A DNA stretch of 64,000 nucleotides from Halobacterium wangiae (GTDB lineage Archaea; Halobacteriota; Halobacteria; Halobacteriales; Halobacteriaceae): positions 1,736,001 through 1,800,000 of the forward strand of contig NZ_CP089588.1 in NCBI RefSeq assembly GCF_021249345.1. The letters run 5' to 3'. Positions 19,448-27,280 of this stretch are shown here, one piece after another. Below the pieces are notes generated by a model, which was given only the letters and a program-made list of their open reading frames with translations, did no database searches and was not told the DNA's origin. How positions within the stretch are numbered: the stretch's first letter is position 1; the number at the start of each line of letters is the position of its first letter. Both the position numbers and the translations under genes were made by a program.

Positions 19448-20698
19448 TCAGTACCGGACGCTCGGGAGGAAGCTCCCGGTCTCCCGGTGGACGCCCGCGA
19501 CGAGGATCAGCGCCGCGACGACCGGGAGCGCGGCACAGGCGAGGTAGACGGGCCAGAAGCCGATTGCGTCGACGAGGGGGAGTGAGACGACCGGGCCGAA
19601 CCCGCCGCCGATGTCGCCGAACGCGTTGTTCGTGCCGACGGCGCGCCCCATCTGCTCGTCCGGGACGAGGTCGGCCAGCAGCGCCATCAGCGGGCCACTG
19701 GTCCCGCCCTGGCCGGTGCCGACGAGCGCGCAGGCGAGTGCGAGACTCGCCACCGAGTCCGCGAGCGCCATCAGGACGAACCCGAGGGAGGTGGCGCCGA
19801 GGAAGAACAGCAGGGTGGGAACGCGGGACTGCAGGCGGTCGCTCGCGTAGCCGCCGAGGAACATGAACGTCCCCGCGGCGACGACGGTGATGGCCATGAA
19901 GATGCCCGAGGAGCCCTGGGGGCCCAGGCCGAAGACGCCGAGGTCCTTCTGGTTCAGGAAGAGGACGAGCGTGGCGAACAGCGCGCCGATGTAGACGAAC
20001 AGCACGGCGAAGTTCACCAGTCCCACCGTCACCGCCGGGAGACCGGTGTTGACGTCCCACGGCTTCACCGACTTGCTCGAGGACCCCTCGACGTGCGTCT
20101 CCGGGACCGTCGCGTACGCGATGCCGCTGGCGACGAACGCGAAGACGGTCGCGACGACGAACGCTGTGATGGTCCCCGCGACTTCGCTGACGATGCCGCC
20201 GACGACGACGCCCGTCGGGAAGCCGAACAGGACGCCGCCGCGGATGAGCCCCATGTTCGCGCCGCGGGACCCGCCGTCGCTGACGTCCGCGGCGATGGTG
20301 TACGCCGTCGCGAAGACGAGCGCGCTCCCGACGCCCCAGAGGATGCGGGCGCCCATGAACCAGCCCTCGGGGAACGGCGCGATCATCGCGACGACGTAGC
20401 CGAACGTCGCGAACCCCTGGACGAACATCCCGACGACGAACGGTGTCCGGGTTCCGACGCGGTCGACGAGCACGCCCGCCGGCGCGTTCGCGAACAGTCG
20501 CGAGAACCGGTTCGCGCTCAGGATGACGCCGACGAGGAACGGCGAGATGCCTAGGACTGCGCCGAGGTTCGGGAGGATCGGGAAGATGACGCCGCCGCCG
20601 AAGCCGATGAAGAACGTGGAGACGATGACCGCGCCGATGACCAGGTAGTCGTCGGTGAGGTTGCGGACGCGCCCGACGAGTCGACTGACGGCGCTCAC
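19448..20698 (-). CDS. Major facilitator superfamily transporter
   Basis: A 416-residue, 12-helix MFS protein. The loop 2-3 motif is GVLVDRVGTRTPFVVG, and the second half carries FLGGYASDRLQSRVPTLL. Drug- and sugar-type family features such as GQGGTSGPLMALLADLVP are present; the substrate cannot be predicted. The in-frame GTG at 20698, giving VSAVSRLVGRVRNLTDDYLV, is the best start: longer versions read into promoter DNA. This GTG overlaps the TGA of a 22-codon leader frame (20695-20763). Confidence 0.88.
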   Translation of the reverse strand: MSAVSRLVGRVRNLTDDYLVIGAVIVSTFFIGFGGGVIFPILPNLGAVLGISPFLVGVILSANRFSRLFANAPAGVLVDRVGTRTPFVVGMFVQGFATFGYVVAMIAPFPEGWFMGARILWGVGSALVFATAYTIAADVSDGGSRGANMGLIRGGVLFGFPTGVVVGGIVSEVAGTITAFVVATVFAFVASGIAYATVPETHVEGSSSKSVKPWDVNTGLPAVTVGLVNFAVLFVYIGALFATLVLFLNQKDLGVFGLGPQGSSGIFMAITVVAAGTFMFLGGYASDRLQSRVPTLLFFLGATSLGFVLMALADSVASLALACALVGTGQGGTSGPLMALLADLVPDEQMGRAVGTNNAFGDIGGGFGPVVSLPLVDAIGFWPVYLACAALPVVAALILVAGVHRETGSFLPSVRY

Positions 20699-20763
20699 GG
20701 CTGTCTGGCCTCGCTCGGTCTCCGCCGAAGCGGGCGTCCCACGGCCCCGTCGTTGGCGTCCAT
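20695..20763 (-). CDS. Possible 22-codon leader peptide before the MFS gene
   Basis: An ATG at 20763 opens a 22-codon frame (MDANDGAVGRPLRRRPSEAR...) whose TGA at 20695-20697 overlaps the GTG start of the transporter (GTGA). An AT-rich box, AAATTTTC on the minus strand around 20780-20788, sits 17-25 bases before the ATG. If transcripts begin here, the short frame would be read first and could couple translation of the transporter. Coding is not proven. Confidence 0.3.
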   Translation of the reverse strand: MDANDGAVGRPLRRRPSEARQP

Positions 20764-20885
20764 CTACGCTCTGGTAGGCGAAAATTTCCCAAAAGGGTTG
20801 GGAAACCCTCCGGGATTGCAGCATACTTCGAGTGCAGGAGGGCGATACAGCGGTCGCCCGCGGGCTCGGTACGGCGATAATGTAG

Positions 20886-20898
20886 CGTCCGGACGGAG
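20886..20898 (+). repeat. 13-base copy of the tRNA-Arg 3' end
   Basis: cgtccggacggag at 20886-20898 is repeated at 20983-20995, the 3' end of the tRNA-Arg gene. It may be a remnant attachment site. Being short, GC-rich and partly palindromic, it could also be chance. Confidence 0.35.
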
Positions 20899-20982
20899 TC
20901 CGCGCGAGCGGCGTAGCCGTGAGCGGTAAGCGACCGCGGGCACGTCCGGTCGTTTCGGAGCGAGCGCTAGCGAGTGTAGAAA

Positions 20983-21055
20983 CGTCCGGACGGAGATTTG
21001 AACTCCGGTCCCTGGCTCCGCAAGCCAAGAGGATAGTCCACTACCCTACCCGGAC
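20983..21055 (-). tRNA. tRNA-Arg (anticodon GCG)
   Basis: Minus-strand cloverleaf: acceptor GTCCGGG with TCCGGAC, D-loop with AGTGGA, anticodon stem TTGGC/GCCAG (one G-U pair) around loop TTGCGGA (anticodon GCG), T-arm with TTCAAAT, discriminator G. No intron seen and CCA not encoded. Confidence 0.95.
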
Positions 21056-21206
21056 TCACTCACCAGTACCCCGGGATTACGTAAAGCGGTTACGATTGGG
21101 GTTCGCAGTGGTGGCGCCTCGCACGACCTGTCTGCGGACGGGACACCCCGCTGGGCGAACACGAAGCAAATCGGTTATATCCCGGGCTGCCGTCGGTCGG
21201 TCGCAC

Positions 21207-21875
21207 ATGAGGGCAGGCGTACTCGCTGTCGTCGATGGAACGTTCAAGATGGTGGACTCGTTCACCGAGACCGTCACCGAGGACGAGCAGGAACTGACGC
21301 GGCGCCTGGAGATCGACCGCGTGTTCTCCCTGCCGGACAACAGCATGGCGTTCGCGGGTCGCGCGGCCGCCGAGCGACTGGCGAACCAGCGTGACGCGGC
21401 CATCGAGGACGACGAAATCCGCGTCACCGAGGGGACCGAGGTCGTCACGGACTACACGGAGTTCGTCGGCGTCACCGGCGAGTTCGTCGTGGCGAGCAGC
21501 GGGAGCGGCGCGTTCGCGTTCGACCTGATCGGCGCGGAGACGAACACGGACCTCGAGCGCGCGACCCTCGACCTCGACGGCTTCTTCGCGAACCACGGGT
21601 CGGCGACGCCGTGGCGCGCGGGGTTCTCGGGGAACGACGAGTCGGGGATGAACGGCGTCTTCCACGGCGTCGACCTCCGCCAGAGCCACGACTTCGATAG
21701 CCTGCTCGCGGACTCCAGTCTGAACCAGCTCGGGCTCTCCTACGGTTACGACGGCGACGAGGTGAAGATGACCGCCTCTCGGAGCGGCTACGTGGAGGTC
21801 TACCAGCCGTCGTCGTACGACGCTGCGGCGTTCCTGACGTACCTGCGCGAGGAGATGCTCGACCACGTCGTCTGA
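21207..21875 (+). CDS. Conserved haloarchaeal protein, function unknown
   Basis: A 222-residue acidic soluble protein starting MRAGVLAVVDGTFKMVDSFT. It has mixed alpha/beta character without a motif that I recognise (LIGAETNTDLERATLDLDGFF; a C-terminal SYDAAAFLTYLREEM helix). A TTATAT box at 21175-21180, 27-32 bases before the ATG, supports the start and leaderless transcription; the frame extends upstream into tRNA-Arg, which rules out a longer protein. Confidence 0.8.
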   Translation: MRAGVLAVVDGTFKMVDSFTETVTEDEQELTRRLEIDRVFSLPDNSMAFAGRAAAERLANQRDAAIEDDEIRVTEGTEVVTDYTEFVGVTGEFVVASSGSGAFAFDLIGAETNTDLERATLDLDGFFANHGSATPWRAGFSGNDESGMNGVFHGVDLRQSHDFDSLLADSSLNQLGLSYGYDGDEVKMTASRSGYVEVYQPSSYDAAAFLTYLREEMLDHVV

Positions 21876-22004
21876 GCACTCCGAGAGTTCATATCGGAGG
21901 GCGACACACCCTTCCGCGTGCGACCGAAAACCGCCGGACGGAACCGACCTTATTGCCCAAGGACAACGCTTATGCGCGGTGTCTCCCTGTGGTGAACTAC
22001 GATT

Positions 22005-23426
22005 ATGGGCGACACTGAGGACATCTACGAGGACCTCGACACCGACGTCAGCCTGGAGGAGTTCCGGGAGGCCGTCGAGTCGAAGGTCGAGCAGATGGGC
22101 GGGCTCGCCGACGAGGAGACGGCGGCCATGCTCATCGCCCACGAACTCGACGACGGCGAGGTCAACGGCATCGCCGACATCGAGGTGGAGATGGACGAGG
22201 TGAAGTTCCTCGCGAAGGTGACGAGCGTCGGCGACGTGCGGACCTTCGAGCGCGACGACGAGGACAACCCCGAGGGCCGCGTGGTGAACGTCGAGGTGGC
22301 GGACGAGACGGGGAGCGTCCGCATCTCGCTGTGGGACGAGCAGGCCGTCGCCGCCGAGGACGAACTCGACGTCGGGCAGGTCCTCCGCATCAAGGGCCGA
22401 CCGAAGGACGGCTACAACGGCGTCGAGGTGAGTGTCGACCAGATGGAGGTCGACGACGACGAGGAGATCGACGTCCAGGTGCAGGACGAGTACGCCGTCG
22501 CGGACCTCTCGCTGGGTATCTCGGACGTGAACCTGACGGGCGAGATTCTCGCGACCGAGAGCGTGCGGACGTTCGACCGCGACGACGGCAGCGAGGGGAA
22601 GGTGTCGAACCTCGTGGTAGGCGACGAGACCGGCCGCGTCCGCGTCACGCTGTGGGACGACCAGGCCGACCGCGCGACCGAACTCGACGCGGGCGAGGTC
22701 GTGGAGGTCGTCGACGGCTACGTGCGGGAACGCGACGGCAGCCTCGAACTCCACGTCGGCGACCGAGGCGCCGTCGAAGTAGTCGAGGCGGACGTCGCCT
22801 ACGAACCTGACTCGACGCCCATCGACGCGCTCGAACTCGACGACTCCGCGGACATCGCGGGCGTCGTCCGCTCGGCGGACCCGAAGCGGACGTTCGACCG
22901 CGACGACGGCAGCGAGGGCCAGGTCCGGAACGTCCGCCTGCAGGACGACTCTGGGGACATTCGGGTCGCGCTGTGGGGCGAGAAGGCGGACCTCGACATC
23001 GGTCCCGGCGACGAGGTGGCGTTCGTCGACGTCGACGTCCAGGACGGCTGGCAGGACGACCTCGAGGCGTCCGCTGGCTGGGGGTCGACCGTCATCCCGC
23101 TCGCCGACGGCGCCGCCACGTCCACCGACGACGGTGACGACGAGGCTACCGGGCTGTCGGCGTTCGGCAGCGACGACTCAGGCAGAAGTAGTGGCGACGA
23201 AGAACCCAGTTCGACGGCGAGCGCGGCGAGCGACGGCGGTGCGGTCGCCGAGGGCGAGGAAGTGGAGTTCACGGGCGTCGTCGTGCAGGCCCAGGACCCG
23301 GTGATCCTGGACGACGGCGAGGAGACGATGAGCGTGGAGACCGACGCCGACGTGACCCTCGGCCAGGAACTGACGGTCCGCGGGTCGCTGCAGGACGGCC
23401 GCCTCCGCGCCGAAGAACTGCGGTAG
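22005..23426 (+). CDS. Single-stranded DNA-binding protein, RPA/OB-fold (RpaC-like)
   Basis: A 473-residue acidic protein with three similar OB-fold repeats at about residues 60-150, 165-255 and 265-350. Each opens with a variant of (A/T)S/SV-RTF-RDD--EG and continues VR(I/V)(S/T)LWD-QA. A Ser/Asp-rich linker (375-415) is followed by a fourth short OB-like unit to the end. This is the layout of the haloarchaeal standalone RPA (RpaC), which coats single-stranded DNA in replication and repair. It appears monocistronic, with an AT-rich CTTATG about 35 bases upstream. Confidence 0.85.
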   Translation: MGDTEDIYEDLDTDVSLEEFREAVESKVEQMGGLADEETAAMLIAHELDDGEVNGIADIEVEMDEVKFLAKVTSVGDVRTFERDDEDNPEGRVVNVEVADETGSVRISLWDEQAVAAEDELDVGQVLRIKGRPKDGYNGVEVSVDQMEVDDDEEIDVQVQDEYAVADLSLGISDVNLTGEILATESVRTFDRDDGSEGKVSNLVVGDETGRVRVTLWDDQADRATELDAGEVVEVVDGYVRERDGSLELHVGDRGAVEVVEADVAYEPDSTPIDALELDDSADIAGVVRSADPKRTFDRDDGSEGQVRNVRLQDDSGDIRVALWGEKADLDIGPGDEVAFVDVDVQDGWQDDLEASAGWGSTVIPLADGAATSTDDGDDEATGLSAFGSDDSGRSSGDEEPSSTASAASDGGAVAEGEEVEFTGVVVQAQDPVILDDGEETMSVETDADVTLGQELTVRGSLQDGRLRAEELR

Positions 23427-23471
23427 CCCGGGACCTGCAGAAGTCCGGACCTCTTGCGGCAGCCCGGGCCT

Positions 23472-23669
23472 CTAGTTGTGGGCTTCGCTGTCCGGGTTCC
23501 CGGTCTCGGCGGCGTCCTGACGGCGCTTCTCGTCCTGTTTGTCAATCTCTCCGCGTTCCTCGGCTTCTTCCTCTCGGGCCTCCTCGATGTTCTCCTCGGC
23601 GTCCTCCTCGTTCGCGTCGACCTCCTGTTCGGCGGCCTCGCTGGCGTCGGTCTGGTGGTCGTCGGACAT
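23472..23669 (-). CDS. Small acidic charged protein
   Basis: A 65-residue highly acidic, Glu/Ala-rich protein (MSDDHQTDASEAAEQEVDAN...), predicted as one charged helix or disordered. The same frame is open far upstream, but through the antisense of the histone and deacetylase genes, so the ATG at 23669 is chosen. No family recognised. Confidence 0.55.
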   Translation of the reverse strand: MSDDHQTDASEAAEQEVDANEEDAEENIEEAREEEAEERGEIDKQDEKRRQDAAETGNPDSEAHN

Positions 23670-23772
23670 AGCGTCCGAATCTTCGTGCCTGACGTCGAAA
23701 TGTGTGTTGGCCCCCCTACACCCGCCTGGCCTAACGGAAACAGTTAAGCGTGCGACAGCCACGCATTGACGC

Positions 23773-24204
23773 ATGAGCGTCGAACTCCCGTTCGCGCCCG
23801 TCGACAGTATCATCCGGGAGCACGCTGGCGACTTGCGGGTAAGCGCGGACGCGGCGGAGGAACTCGCGCGCCGCATCCAGCGCCGGGGGGCGACACTGGC
23901 AGCGGACGCCGCCGAACGCGCGGCCGCGGACGGCCGGAAGACACTGATGGCGGCCGACTTCGGCGCCGAATCGGTGGCCGACGGCGACGACCTGACGCTC
24001 CCGGTCGCGCCGGTCGACCGCATCGCGCGCCTCGACATCGACGACAGGTTCCGCGTGGCCAAGGACGCGCGCGTCGCACTCGCCGAACTACTCGAAGTAT
24101 ACGCGACGGACGCCGCGCGCGGCGCCGTCGTCCTCGCCGAACACGCCGGTCGACGCACCGTACAGGCCGAGGACGTCGAGACGTACTTCGCGCTCGTGGA
24201 ATGA
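23773..24204 (+). CDS. Archaeal histone, tandem doublet
   Basis: A 143-residue protein with two fused histone folds. Fold one (about 1-66) reads LPFAPVDSIIREHAGDLRVS...AEELARRIQRRGATLA...DGRKTLMAADF. Fold two (about 75-143) reads LPVAPVDRIARLDIDDRFRVA...ALAELLEVYATDAARGAVVLAEHAGRRTVQAEDVETYF. The fused doublet, equivalent to a histone dimer, is the haloarchaeal form (HpyA/HstA). It is acidic compared with other archaeal histones, so it may regulate rather than compact DNA. Its stop overlaps the next start by four bases. Confidence 0.92.
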   Translation: MSVELPFAPVDSIIREHAGDLRVSADAAEELARRIQRRGATLAADAAERAAADGRKTLMAADFGAESVADGDDLTLPVAPVDRIARLDIDDRFRVAKDARVALAELLEVYATDAARGAVVLAEHAGRRTVQAEDVETYFALVE

Positions 24205-25217
24205 GATTCGGGTTCGACGATACGTGTCTCGAACACGACCCAGGGGCGCGCCACCCCGAGAGCCCGGACCGCCTGGTCGCGATCAAGCGCGGTCTCTCGA
24301 AGCGCCACGGCGTCACCTACGAGGGCGCGACCCCCGCGACCGAGGCCAACGCGACAGCCGTCCACGACGCCGGCTACATCGAGGAGATCCAGTCGTTCTG
24401 TGAGTCCGGCGGTGGCAACTGGGACCCCGACACCATCGCGTGCCCAGAGACGTGGCCCGCCGCGCTCGCGAGCGCCGGGCTCTCGATGGACGCCGTGCGC
24501 GCCGCGCTGAACGGTGCGGACGGCCGCAACACGCCGTTCGCGCTCGGGCGGCCGCCCGGCCACCACGCCGTCGAGGCCGACGCGATGGGGTTCTGTTTCC
24601 TGAACAACGCCGCCATCGCCGCCCAGTACGCCCTCGACGACCTCGACGCGGAACGGGTCGCCATCTTCGACTGGGACGTCCACCACGGCAACGGCACGCA
24701 GGACATCTTCTACGACCGCGGTGACGTCTTCTACGCCTCCATCCACGAGGACGGTCTCTACCCGGGAACTGGCGACCTCGACGAGACGGGGGAAGGCGAC
24801 GGCGTGGGCACGACGCTGAACGTGCCGTTCCCCCGCGGGTTCGGTGACGCGGAGTACTGCGCGGCCGTCGAGGAACTGCTCGCGCCCGCGCTCGCCGAGT
24901 TCGACCCGGACCTGTTCGTCGTGAGCGCGGGCTTCGACGCCCACCGCCACGACCCGATCTCCCGGATGCACGTCTCCGACGAGGGGTACGCCCTGCTCAC
25001 CGACCGCGTCCGCGACATCGCCGTGGAGACGGACGCCGCGCTCGCGTTCGTCCTCGAGGGCGGCTACAGTCTGGACGCGCTCGCCGACGGCATCGGCATG
25101 GTCCACGAGACGTTCGACGGCCGCGAACCGTTCGAACCAGCGGAGGACGTCGACGACGACGCCCGCGTGCTACTCGAGGAGATCCGCGACGTCAATCAGG
25201 CGCTCGGGTCGAAGTAG
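24201..25217 (+). CDS. Histone deacetylase superfamily protein
   Basis: A 338-residue arginase/deacetylase-fold protein. Active-site segments are GRPPGHHAVEADAMGFCFLNN (tandem His), VAIFDWDVHHGNGTQDIF (Asp and His zinc ligands) and VSAGFDAHRHDPISRM (second Asp). It ends with EGGYSLDALADGI. Members remove acetyl groups from lysines or polyamines. The ATG at 24201 overlaps the histone stop (ATGA), so both are made from one message; the direct substrate is untested. Its last 22 bases overlap the convergent cca gene. Confidence 0.92.
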   Translation: MRFGFDDTCLEHDPGARHPESPDRLVAIKRGLSKRHGVTYEGATPATEANATAVHDAGYIEEIQSFCESGGGNWDPDTIACPETWPAALASAGLSMDAVRAALNGADGRNTPFALGRPPGHHAVEADAMGFCFLNNAAIAAQYALDDLDAERVAIFDWDVHHGNGTQDIFYDRGDVFYASIHEDGLYPGTGDLDETGEGDGVGTTLNVPFPRGFGDAEYCAAVEELLAPALAEFDPDLFVVSAGFDAHRHDPISRMHVSDEGYALLTDRVRDIAVETDAALAFVLEGGYSLDALADGIGMVHETFDGREPFEPAEDVDDDARVLLEEIRDVNQALGSK

Positions 25218-26545
25218 CCCGCCAGTTCCGCGCCGAACTCCGCCGCGAGTGAGGCGACGTCGGTACCCGTGAGTACTTCGTAGTCGCCACGCTCGACGAT
25301 GGATTCGACGTGCGCGCCGAGAGCGACGTCCGTCAGGTGGTCTTCGGCGAACTCGCGGGCGGTCCGCACGTCGCGTTTGCGCTCGACGACGTACCGGTCG
25401 CCGTCGACGAACGGCCCGTAGGCGTCAGTGTTGGCGTACTTCTCGTAGAACCCCGCCGCGTGCCCGGAGACGTACACCGGTGGTCCCTCGTGGCGTTCGA
25501 CCGCCGAGAGTTCCGCGACTTCGAGCTCCGCGAACAGTACCGCGCGCTCGTCTGCCCACGTCGCCGCACGCAGCACCTCGAACCCGCGTTTCTCCAGGCC
25601 GCGCACGAGGCCGTTACGCGAGCGGTAGAGCTGGGGGTAGAGCTGGTCGTCGACGAGGTCCGGCGCGTCGAAGACCACCGCGAGCGGCGTCGTCCCGCGT
25701 CGCTCGACGTGCCCGCGGACGCCCGCGGCGTCGAGTGGGTCCGGTGAGTCCGGCTCGAACACTGCCTCGCTGGGGTCGGCGAGGAACGCCCGGGCGTGGT
25801 GGATGACCCGCGCGACGTTCGTCGCGGAGACGACGGCCGCGACGTTCCGCTCGGGGTCCGTCGGGTCCACGACCACGAGCGCGTCGTCGAACGTCGCCGC
25901 AGCGTGGTCCTCGGGGTCGACGTGAACCTGGGGCCGCCACTCCCGGATGCCCTCCAGCATCTCCCGGAAGCCCCCGTACTCCACGACCAGGAGCTCCGTG
26001 AGGTAGCCCGAAAACCCTCGCGTCCGCAGGTCGCTGCCGTACGCGCCGACGCCCTTCAGGAACTGCTTGAACAGTCGCACGTCGCCCGCCAGGTCGTCGT
26101 CCAGCCGTTCTTCGAGGTAGGCGTTGTGGAACGGCGTCCGGTCGACCGCCGACTGAATCTCCGTCGCCGAATCCGTGCGGTAGCACGGCACGAGGTCGAC
26201 GTCGTACCCCTCGAAGACACCCTTCACGTAGGGGTGTTCGGCGTACTCCTCGCGGCCCCCCGGCAGCACCGCGTTCCCCACCTGGAGCCCGTACGCCTCG
26301 AGGTCCTCCCGTGAGAGGTCGGGTGGGAATCGGACGAACAGGTCGATGTCGCGGTCGCCAGCGACCCACGTCCCGCGGGCCGTGCTCCCGACCTGCAGGA
26401 CGTCAGCGTCGACGTCCAGTTCGGCGACGGCCTCGCGCGCCCGGTCTGCGAGCCGCTCTGCGGTCGCCGCGAGCGCGGCCTGCTCGTCGGGCGTCGGGTC
26501 CACGCGCTCGCGGACGACGTCGAGGACCGCCTCGAACTCGCTCAT
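25196..26545 (-). CDS. cca: CCA-adding enzyme (archaeal class I tRNA nucleotidyltransferase)
   Basis: A 449-residue protein, typical archaeal length. The nucleotidyltransferase signature is VGSTARGTWVAGDRDIDLFVRFP near residues 51-74, with the DxD catalytic pair. The tail matches the class I family (YVSGHAAGFYEKYANTDAYGPFVDGDRYVVERKR). It adds or repairs the 3' CCA, needed here because the three tRNA genes in the window do not encode CCA. ATG at 26545. Confidence 0.95.
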   Translation of the reverse strand: MSEFEAVLDVVRERVDPTPDEQAALAATAERLADRAREAVAELDVDADVLQVGSTARGTWVAGDRDIDLFVRFPPDLSREDLEAYGLQVGNAVLPGGREEYAEHPYVKGVFEGYDVDLVPCYRTDSATEIQSAVDRTPFHNAYLEERLDDDLAGDVRLFKQFLKGVGAYGSDLRTRGFSGYLTELLVVEYGGFREMLEGIREWRPQVHVDPEDHAAATFDDALVVVDPTDPERNVAAVVSATNVARVIHHARAFLADPSEAVFEPDSPDPLDAAGVRGHVERRGTTPLAVVFDAPDLVDDQLYPQLYRSRNGLVRGLEKRGFEVLRAATWADERAVLFAELEVAELSAVERHEGPPVYVSGHAAGFYEKYANTDAYGPFVDGDRYVVERKRDVRTAREFAEDHLTDVALGAHVESIVERGDYEVLTGTDVASLAAEFGAELAGYFDPSA

Positions 26546-26643
26546 ACCGCGGTTTCACACGGCGGCGCCTAAGCCGTGTCGATGGTCTGCCTGCTGGCGA
26601 AACGAAAGCCATATCAAATCCCGCCGGATAGCAACGGTTGCAA

Positions 26644-26716
26644 GCCGCCGTAGCTCAGTTGGTAGAGCACCTGGTTGTTACCCAGGTTGTCCCAGGTTCG
26701 AGCCCTGGCGGCGGCG
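26644..26716 (+). tRNA. tRNA-Asn (anticodon GTT)
   Basis: Complete cloverleaf: acceptor GCCGCCG/CGGCGGC, D-arm TAGCTCAGTTGGTAGAGC, anticodon stem CCTGG/CCAGG around TTGTTAC (anticodon GTT), T-arm with TTCGAGC, discriminator G. No intron, CCA not encoded. Confidence 0.95.
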
Positions 26717-26759
26717 TGGTTCTTCCCGCGACAACGTACGAAGCGACGGCTGTTCGACG

Positions 26760-27149
26760 TCAGTACTCCCAGTGTTTTACGTTGTCCACGTCGATGCGGA
26801 CGGGCGTGTTCTCCGACCACGCGTCCTCGTCGACGCCGTACTTCCGATTGATCCGGTGTAAGGCCTCCCGTCCCTCCTCGTCGTCCTCGATGACCTCCGC
26901 GGTCCCCTGGAGGGTCACGCCCCACTGCGGCCGTCCGTCCTCGTCCTTCTGGACGGAGAGCGCGACCCGTGGGTTCCGCTGGATGTTCTCCAGTTTGCGG
27001 CCCGTCGTCACGATCTCGATGCTGCCGTCGCGGTAGGTGTACCAGAGCGGCGCGACGTGCGGCCGGTTCTCGTGGCTCGTTCCCAGGTGCGCGACCAGCG
27101 GCTCACTGGTGAGCAGTGCTTCGACCTCCTCGGGGACGGGCTGGCTCAT
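26760..27149 (-). CDS. Pyridoxamine 5'-phosphate oxidase family protein
   Basis: A 129-residue single split-barrel flavin-binding protein. MSQPVPEEVEALLTSEPLVA is followed by HLGTSHENRPHVAPLWYTY, IEIVTTGRKLENIQRNPRVA and VTLQGTAEVIEDDEE, the usual pattern of the PNPOx-like family (FMN or F420 binding). A specific substrate cannot be predicted. Start at the ATG of MSQP, since a longer frame is open only into non-homologous sequence. Confidence 0.85.
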   Translation of the reverse strand: MSQPVPEEVEALLTSEPLVAHLGTSHENRPHVAPLWYTYRDGSIEIVTTGRKLENIQRNPRVALSVQKDEDGRPQWGVTLQGTAEVIEDDEEGREALHRINRKYGVDEDAWSENTPVRIDVDNVKHWEY

Positions 27150-27280
27150 ACGAGACGATTCGGGAGCCAGTCCCCTCAACCTGGCTCCGCTCGGAGGGTT
27201 CGAACCCCGCGCCCGCACCTGCGCCCTCCTCCACAGTCCCAGGGGCACTCCAACTCGGACCCCGGGTTCGAGGACGCGGT

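Noticed and set aside
27190-27215. T-arm-like gggttcgaacccc on the plus strand
   Set aside because: A palindromic T-loop alone is present; no acceptor or anticodon stem could be found on either strand, so it is not a tRNA gene.
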